Below are positions 56,641 through 64,000 of a DNA stretch of 64,000 bases, piece after piece. The translations under genes and the position numbers were made by a program. The stretch covers positions 154,126,875 through 154,190,874 of the forward strand of contig CP136062.1 of the NCBI GenBank assembly GCA_032622095.1. The letters are read 5' to 3'. How positions within the stretch are numbered: position 1 is the stretch's first letter; each line of letters opens with the position of its first letter. Below the pieces are notes generated by a model. The model did not search any database. It was not told the origin of the DNA and saw only the letters and a list, made by a program, of their open reading frames with translations. This DNA comes from Siphonodentalium dalli (lineage: Eukaryota > Mollusca > Scaphopoda > Gadilida > Siphonodentaliidae).

Positions 56641-59066
56641 TAACCTGACATTAAATAATATCAATTGATTATAAACCGTCAATCAATACGAAACAATATC
56701 CTGAAACTTTAGTCTTAATAAACATTATATTTGCAGAATAGTGGACAGTATCACTGAGTCATGTATGTGAACCACATTTTTGTCAATTACTGTATCTGGT
56801 GGCCCAACTATATCGCGTGTTCATTTTGTTAAATCGCATACACATGTAGTTATAGTAGGTTATATGTAAGAGCCAGGCATTATTTGACAGCCATAAATTT
56901 AAAGTGGCATCAGGGTGAAGATGTGAGTATATCATCAAAATTTCCATACGGTACAATGTTAAATTTTGATCGCAACTGTACCTATCCAGACTTATCTGAC
57001 GACAACAGCGGTCTCCAAATACATTTCAGAGTTATACTTGAAATGTGTGCGTCATGTCGTGTTTAATGTTCCGATTTTTTTTGTTTTACCAAGAATCTGA
57101 CCAGTCGCGAAAGCAGCGTGGGTGAGGGCGGGATTAGCCTTTCTGTGATATATTTACCAAAATTGATGTATCAGAGTTATGTTTGTGTCATGTGATCAAG
57201 ATATCCTTGCATATTTTTCAAGTGCGTGCATCTGTGATGTAGCTGATTTCAAGAATATACAATATCTTATTATTTGAGAAAGAACATTGAACATGCAGTC
57301 ATAAATACCATTCACCTGATGATTTTATGATACAATGTCACATAAAGATATGAAATTATGCATTTTGTGGCAGAATTTCTATCTGTTTTTAAATTTCTAG
57401 GAACAAAGCAAACCACTTACCGAACTGTAGCTATGCATAATAACATGTAACCAAAGTATGTGTTCGTTACACCACCAAATGTCTCCATTGCATTCCACCA
57501 TGGGGAATTAGGTTAAAATCGGCTACTTTTAAGTAAATTCGCATAGCTTTAATTTCTTATACAGATTAACGGATGTCCCATATTGCATACGTGTCATCTC
57601 TTCAAATTTCCTGGTCTTAAGGGAGGTAGGAGTTGAAGAGAAAATCCAACTCTCAATGTGAAATTAGAAAGTGTGTGTAGACCTTCATCTTAGCTTGATG
57701 ATTGTCTAGCCTCATGTGATATACTCTAAGCCGGAATAGTAATTGAGAAATAGTCATGGTTACCATGTCAAATGGCAATCGTTGATGCAGTTAAGCGTTG
57801 GTGTCAGTTCTTTTTATGACATCTCCGCAGTAGAACATGTCTATAGTGTATCATATAAGGTAGCATCACGAAACTGTTTTTGTGATAGCTATAAAGTGGG
57901 GATTGTACTTCTCAGCTATACCAATGATTCTTGGCAAGCAAGAAACAACAAATCCTTGTTAGTAAAACACAAACAATAGTAGAATTAATCATATGGCTGT
58001 CATTTGGCCTGCTAACGCCATTCGAACCTCGTTTAGCTGAACTTAGCAGGTTTCAATCGTATTGATAACTATGGCAGTTCAAAATAGAATAGACCCCCAT
58101 ATGTGTATAATATATTCGTATAAGGGGTAGCGTCCCGTGTCACGACTAAAGTGATATATTGTGAATACCAGATTATGAAATCTGGATGATGATATTAAAC
58201 AAAGTAGTCCAACCACTTTCATAGCATATGTGGAGTCCTTTTGTGAAGTTATTGTAAGTTATTGTCCTCACAGGACATGTGTATTCAGTGGAAATGAACA
58301 TGATCATACACCAGGCTAGATCCCCGACACCAGACGAAGTGGTGTCTGATTATTGGCTTTCCTAGTGTTACTTGGTGGTAACCACACAAGTAATTCGCCC
58401 AACATACGAAAGGTGTCTTGGTATGAACACAGAAGGCTAGTATGGACCATTGATAGTATACAGCAAAATTATACCCTATATTGATTTCTATTAATGATTA
58501 TAGATTATATGATTATTAATGATTATTTTGAAGTTTATCGAAATCAACAGGACTGCGCAACTTATCTGCATATCCAACCCTGCAATTTAGAGGACGAAAG
58601 AATGTGAATGGTATACGAGCCAAAATAACAGGCGATACTTATTATATTACTAATTCCCGCGTGTTGACGAACTGTACGACCATACGGTGGGAAACGGGTG
58701 AAGAATCCATTGGTAGATTCTGAATACTGAATGCCATAATGGGGCAACGTAGTATTGACTTACATTGCACAGTAGTGCTCATTTCTTGTTGAAATGTGAC
58801 TAGAATCAAAATGGTGAAATTTATACCGCGTTCTGTAAAATCAAATCGAAGGGGCTGGTACCCACGGAATGGCTATTTTATTGCTCCAATGATCTGTTAA
58901 AATGAAAAATACAAAATATAGTCGCAATTCTCAACCAGTTCCAAACAGCAGAAAATAATTTTCCACTTCCGGCGGCCATTTTGGTGGCCATCATAGACGT
59001 GGAGTTCCAATTTTTCCCTAAAAACTATGTCTATGTACTATGTCTTACATTCACAATAATATATAC
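56641..59066. other. No gene recognised
   Basis: The longest stretch of apparently unique sequence in the window. Short frames at 56884-57066 (+) and 57743-57979 (+) look somewhat protein-like but have no splice support or family match. Confidence 0.45.
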
Positions 59067-59067
59067 A

Positions 59068-59095
59068 TCTCATATATATTTTGAAGACCTCTGTT

Positions 59096-59126
<31 letters not shown>

Positions 59127-59584
59127 ATGTCTGTCATTGATACAAATCTACGATTCTCGACCGATCGGGACGAAACTTGGTACGTGTGTGTAGTTTGACC
59201 AGGCGGTCGTCGTTGTCGTATTGGCGAGCCCGTGCGGCGCCCGATTCGCGCATGCGCAGACGAGATCTCGGAAACGGGTGGAGCTATCGACTTGAAATTT
59301 GGTATGTGAATGTATCTTGCCCCGGATACGAATTTATCGGGTCGCCGAGCCCGTGCGACGCCAGCTTCGCGCATGCGCAGACGAGATCTCGGAAACGGGT
59401 GGATCTATCGACTTGAAATTTGCTATGTGAATGTATCTTGCCCCGGATACGAGTTTTATCGGGTCGCCGAGCCCGTGCGACGCCAGCTTCGCGCATGCGC
59501 AGACCAGATCTCGGAAACGGGTGGAGCTATCGACTTGAAATTTGGATTTTGAATAGCCCGGACAACGTCGGGCTCATCGGCTAG
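59068..59584 (+). mobile_element. Helitron-like unit 1 of a head-to-tail array
   Basis: Starts TCTCATATATATTTTGAAGA, then a (TCTG)n microsatellite (59097-59132), a GACCGATCGGGACGAAACTT block, 122 bp tandem core units with GCGCATGCGCAGACGAGATC, and an AGCCCG/CGGGCT hairpin followed by CATCGGCTAG. TC start, 3' hairpin and CTRR end are Helitron marks; a tandem-repeat core after a microsatellite is typical of Helentron-associated or pearl elements. Confidence 0.7.
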
Positions 59585-59606
59585 TCTCATATATATTTTG
59601 AAGACC

Positions 59607-59640
<34 letters not shown>

Positions 59641-60091
59641 CTTAATACAAATCTACGATTCTCGACCGATCGGGACGAAACTTGGTACGTGTGTGTAGTT
59701 TGACCAGGCGGTGGTCGTTGTCGTATTGGCGAGCACGTGCGACGCCCGTGCAGCGCATGCGCAGACGAGATCTCGGAAACGGGTGTAGTTATCGACTTGA
59801 AATTTGGTATGTGAATGTATCTTGCCCCGAGTACGAATTTTATCGGGTCGCCGAGCCCGTGCGACGCCAGCTTCGCGCATGCGCAGACGAGATCTCGGAA
59901 ACGGGTGGAGCTATCGACTTGAAATTTGCTATGTGAATGTATCTTGCCCCGGATACGAATTTTGTCTGGTCGCCGAGCCCGTGCGACGCCAGCTTCGCGC
60001 ATGCGCAGACCAGATATCGGAAACGGGTGGAGCTATCAACTTGGAAATTTGGTTTTTGAATAGCCCGGACAACGTCGGGCTCATCGGCTAG
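59585..60091 (+). mobile_element. Helitron-like unit 2
   Basis: It begins at the base after unit 1's CTAG, with the same TCTCATATATATTTTG start. It has core units near 59740, 59862 and 59984, and the same hairpin and CTAG end. Confidence 0.7.
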
Positions 60092-60756
60092 TCTCATATA
60101 TATTTTGAAGACCTCTGTCTGTCTGTCTGTCTGTTTGTCATTAATACAAATCTACGATTCTCGACCGATCGGGACGAAACTTGGTACGTGTGTGTAGTTT
60201 GACCAGGCGGTCGTCGTTGTCGTATTGGCGAGCCCGTGCGACGCCCGAGCAGCGCATGCGCAGACGAGATCTCGGAAACGGGTGGAGCTATCGACTTGAA
60301 ATTTGGTATGTGAATGTATCTTGCCCCGGATACGAATTTTATCGGGTCGCTGAGCCCGTGCGACGCCAGCTTCGCGCATGCGCAGACCAGATCTCGGAAA
60401 CAGGAGGAGCTATCGACATGAAATTTGGTATGTGAATGTATCTTGACCCGGATACGAATTTTATCGGGTCGCCGAGCCCGTGCGACGCCAGCTTCGCGCA
60501 TGCGCAGACGAGATCTCGGAAACGGGTGGAGCTATCGACTTGAAATTTGGTATGTGAATGTATCTTGCCCCGGATACGAATTTTATCGGGTCGCCGAGCC
60601 CGTGCGACGCCAGCTTCGCGCATGCGCAGACCAGATCTCGGAAACGGGTGGAGCTATCGACTTGAAATTTGGTTTTTGAATAGCCCGGATAACATCGAGC
60701 TCATCGGCTGGTGGTATATAAGGGCATACTTCAGTTATACGAGATGCATCAGCTAG
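60092..60756 (+). mobile_element. Helitron-like unit 3
   Basis: Directly adjoins unit 2. It has four core units and a diverged hairpin (AGCCCGGATAACATCGAGCT), followed by CTGG near 60708 and a ~45 bp extension ending in GCTAGT at 60756. Confidence 0.65.
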
Positions 60757-61190
60757 TTTGTATATATTTGTAAATATTTTCTCTTAATAATTTGCATGAG
60801 TCTAGCTTTTCGATGCTGTAAGAAATTTGGTTTTTGAATAGCCCGGACAACGTCGGGCTGGGTAGAGCTGGTGGAGCTATCGACTTGAAATTTGGTTTTT
60901 GAATAGCCCGGACCAGCTTCGCGCATGCGCAGACCAGATCTCGGAAACGGGTGGAGCTATCGACTTGAAATTTGCTATGTGAATGTATGTTGCCCCGGAT
61001 ACGAATTTTATCGGGTCGCCGAGCCCGTGCGACGCCAGCTTCGCGCATGCGCAGATCAGATCTCGGAAACGGGTAGAGCTATCGACTTGAAATTTGGTTT
61101 TTGAATAAACCGGATAACATCGGGCTCATCGGCTGGTGGTATATAAGGGCATACTTCAGTTATACGAGATGCATGAGCTAGTTTGTATAT
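60757..61190 (+). mobile_element. Rearranged Helitron-like fragments and gypsy flank duplication
   Basis: A gypsy-derived piece (60757-60825, TTTGTATATATTTGTAAATA and GCATGAGTCTAGCTTTTCG) reappears at 61188-61247. Between the copies lie truncated core units and hairpins, ending with the same ATACTTCAGTTATACGAGAT tail. The offset is ~425 bp, so this is a tandem duplication spanning the Helitron/gypsy junction. Confidence 0.6.
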
Positions 61191-64000
61191 ATTTGTAAAT
61201 ATTTTCTCTTAATAATTTGCATGAGTCTAGCTTTTCGATGCTGTAAGCGCAACTTAAGCTCACTTAAAGGGAAATCTTCATCATCGGAGTTGGATCATTG
61301 TCTCCGAAATCGAGGGATTACATCATCTGGCAATGGTACTGTCTCATTGCCAGCCAGAAGATCGCTATCTTCGTCTACTGGGGGGGGGGGGGGGTACCAC
61401 AAACGGTTGTGCGCGTTTGTCGGTATCAGTCTTGGGGATTTCCCATTCGAGGTTGGCCTTTCACATTTGTTCAGCATGGGACTATGTGACTTGCCCAGTT
61501 AATTGACTCCATAACTCTCGAAAGTAACGGGCGTTATTTGTTTGGCTATGCGGAAGTAGGGTTTTAATTTACTTTCCAGTTTGCTCTTTCGTAAGTGATT
61601 CTTAACATAGACAGCCTCCCCAATTTCGAATTTTATGTCCTTGGCCTTTTTGTCAAATTTCGCTTCTTGTTGAGGTTTACCCTGCTTCATGTGTTTGTGT
61701 ACCAGCATAAACGATTTATCTTGTTGTTGTAATGCTATTTGATGATAGTCTTCCCCAGCATATTTGCGCCTTGGTTTCAGGCGATTAGATATGGGGAAGA
61801 CGACGTCTCGGTTGTATAATAAGTAAAATGAGGAAAATTTTGAAGATTAATGTTTGTTAAACTGGATTGCAGCTAGTGTTTGATTTAAATGGACATCCCA
61901 CGTATTGAGCTGGTCCGCCGTTTTCTTTGACAGTACGTCATGGAGGGTGCGATGGAAACTCTCCACCCTAGCGTAGCATTGAGGCTGATAGTGTGACGTA
62001 GTCACGTGATGAATGTTCAAGGCCTTCAAGATGTCTCTGACCTTGTAATTGATGTTCTCACTACCATTGTCAGTGACTATTTCCAAGGGGTAACCATGTC
62101 GCGGGAAGATTTCATCGATCAAGAGATGAACAATGTTATCTGCTGATTTGTCCTTGACCGGAAATGCCTCCGTCCATCCACTGTATAAATCTACGAAGCT
62201 GATAATATAACGATTACCAGATAAAGGGGAGGGGTAGGGGCCCGATAGATATAAATTAATCTTAGCAAAAGGGTAAGTGGCTGTATTTGTTGTTTGCATT
62301 TTAGGGGACTGTTTCTGCAGATACCTGACTTGGCAAGTCACACATTTGCTAACGTAGCAGTTCCTTGTAAAGTCTGTTCCAATAATATTTGGATTTAATT
62401 GCATGATGCGTCTTGTCTATCCCCAAATAGCCATTGCTATCATGGTATTGTTGCATCTCGTTCGTTTGGAGATGTGTGGGTACCCAAAGGCGTGGGGTCG
62501 GTTCCGCGTTAGCACTCGAGAGGTAATATAGTACCCCATCAATCATCAAGTGTTTGTCATCTCCTTTGTCGAAGGCATCCCGAACTAATGCGATTTCCGG
62601 GTCTCTCTTTTGTTCCTCAAGCATACTGAAGTCGGGCTTGTTGAACAAGAGATTAGTAGGCTGGTAGGACTTACTAATTTGATTTTTACTTTGCCGCTCC
62701 TTGGGAGTTACCTCGCAGCTTTAAAAATCTTTAGGTTGAAATTAAGAGGAATTTAATGCAGTCACCTCTCCATGCGTTTCCGCGATTGTAAGGTTGTTGT
62801 CATTTATATCTACTGTCCCTTCTGCATTTTCCTGTTCTGTATATGCATTAAGGGGTGTTCGACTGATATTTTCTGCACATTGTCTATCTGGGCCTGCTAT
62901 GTATTCAATGTTACAGTTATATCTAGCTATACCAAAAGCCCATTGTTTGATTTTCGTGTTCTGTGTGGGGATTCCAAGATATATTTTAAAGGTGTAAGGT
63001 CTGTTTTTATTGTAAAAGTTGCATTATGGAAGTAATGGTCCAGTCTTTGCAATGCAAAGTGAATTGCATATGCCTCTTTTTCGACAGTCGGCCATCGGGT
63101 TTGAGTATTGCCCAGTTTATGCGAGAGATAATAGATTGGTTCTTCACTGCCATATTCACCTAACTTGGTCAGGCATGCGCCAATGCAGAAGTCACTTGCA
63201 TCGGTATTGTTTGGCAAGCTTAGTCCCATTTGAATTTAGCATATTGTTTTGTAAGTTGTACCAGAGGTTCAGCAATCTGAGAAAAAGAGGGGAGAAATCT
63301 ACGATAGTAATTACTCATGCCAATGAAGGAACGCACCTCCTTCACAGGCATTGGCGTGCAAGCGATCGGATGGCATTGACCTTGTCAGGGTCAGGTCGAA
63401 CACCATGGTATCAATTATGAAACCTAAATATTGTTTCCTGTTTCCAAAACTGGCACTTTTTTATTTTAATTTCAGCGTATATTGCCGCAGTTTGTCAAAC
63501 ACTATTTGGATATGTTGCAAATGTAATACAAGGGACTCAATGTATATCAAAATATCGTCTAACTACGCGATTGCTTAATCGCGCATTCCACATAACACTT
63601 GGGCCATAAGCTGAGGGGAAACCCCGCCAGTAGTTCGAAGCCTGAATGGCATAGAATTGAATAAGAAGGAGCCTCGGTTGCATGCGAAAGCTGTCTTTTG
63701 TTTGTCCTCTGCGACGTTGATTTATGAAGTGCAGCTAACTCCTTCGATTTCCCCATACATAAAGTTGAAGTTTGATTTTCAAGCTAACCATGTGGGCCAA
63801 TCTCAAAAGAGAAGCTATATGTGCGTCCTCTTCCAAGGGCATATACACATCACTGACTTTGAGACATTCTAGATCATAATACAGCTTGACCCCCGAGAGG
63901 TCAACCAATCCCTCCCTAAGATCATATTCCGGGTCATATCATTTACCACATAAAACTTATGAGTCAATTTTATTTTGGACATTTTGAAAGTTAGTTCAAA
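61190..64000 (-). pseudogene. Ty3/gypsy retrotransposon pol, decayed, 5' end outside the window
   Basis: Minus-strand order is protease tail, RT, RNase H, integrase, C-terminal tail. At 64000-63790 the NMILGRDWL motif marks the end of a retropepsin. RT starts abruptly at about 63718 (AEDKQKTAFAC), so the first half is deleted. Two stops precede the LDDILIY catalytic motif at ~63560. RNase H (63229-62927) has TDASDFCIGACL, EKEAYAIHFALQ and KTDLTPLKYIL. The integrase zinc finger (62648-62349) is followed by a frameshift, then the core (62404-61847) with SFVD, VTDN and ARVESFHR as the D,D-E triad. The tail (61846-61499) has YNRDVVFP, LKPRRKYAGEDYHQ and IGEAVYVKNH. No LTR was identified. It cannot encode an active pol. 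Confidence 0.85.

Noticed and set aside
59051-60679. Many overlapping open frames on both strands with arginine-rich repeats
   Set aside because: They are translations of the 122 bp tandem core and shift frame between units. No start, splice or codon signal supports a protein.

Overview
The window is metazoan nuclear DNA, AT-rich and almost entirely intronic or intergenic. Short exons with GT/AG boundaries and very large introns, several non-LTR retrotransposon lineages, a Ty3/gypsy pol, many MITEs, Helitron-like 3' ends, and tandem ~175 bp repeats next to (ACGG)n point to a marine lophotrochozoan, most likely a mollusc. That is inferred from repeat style, not from a species match. No prokaryotic gene organisation, CRISPR array or rRNA is visible.

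Only one gene model is well supported. It is a small secreted protein made from a signal-peptide plus PAN/Apple-like exon (21642-21927, +) and a terminal exon (39941-40266, +). Both meet at a phase-1 junction and together give 612 coding bases including the stop. A second copy of the first exon, of identical length but with one conserved Cys changed to Tyr, lies on the opposite strand (12945-13230, -) and has no visible partner exon. Two further open stretches (3670-4023 - and 40718-40935 -) may be terminal exons of unrecognised genes, at low confidence.

Layout. 1-7.8 kb: degenerate tandem repeats, a 1.7 kb transposon with 48 bp TIRs, and a triple tandem hairpin MITE. 7.98-15.85 kb: two opposed arms of 1.6-1.75 kb, each with an AT-rich minisatellite, flanking a LINE fragment, a palindromic MITE, a pearl-like repeat and the orphan PAN exon. 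15.85-19.4 kb: a TIR MITE and tandem repeats. 19.4-40.3 kb: the PAN gene. Its intron holds Helitron-like elements, a 3 kb decayed LINE split by a piggyBac-type MITE, a possible 2.7 kb TIR element, paired-hairpin repeats, a tRNA-derived SINE and a CACTA-like insertion. 40.3-59 kb: a second MITE copy, LINE 3' ends, a Tx1/L1-like LINE remnant, a (CT)44 microsatellite, and second copies of two paired-hairpin repeats. 59-61.2 kb: head-to-tail Helitron-like units. 61.2-64 kb: a decayed Ty3/gypsy pol on the minus strand, running off the edge.

The most unusual theme is a set of apparently unrelated repeat families that each carry two strong hairpins per unit: a TTAA-targeting MITE, the 30/52 kb repeat and the 35/55 kb repeat. 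In several hairpins the stems differ while the apex keeps CGCAGT. Several insertions can be read against paralogous empty sites inside the window, which gives target sequences and relative ages. All boundaries were read by eye without alignment software and may be off by several bases.
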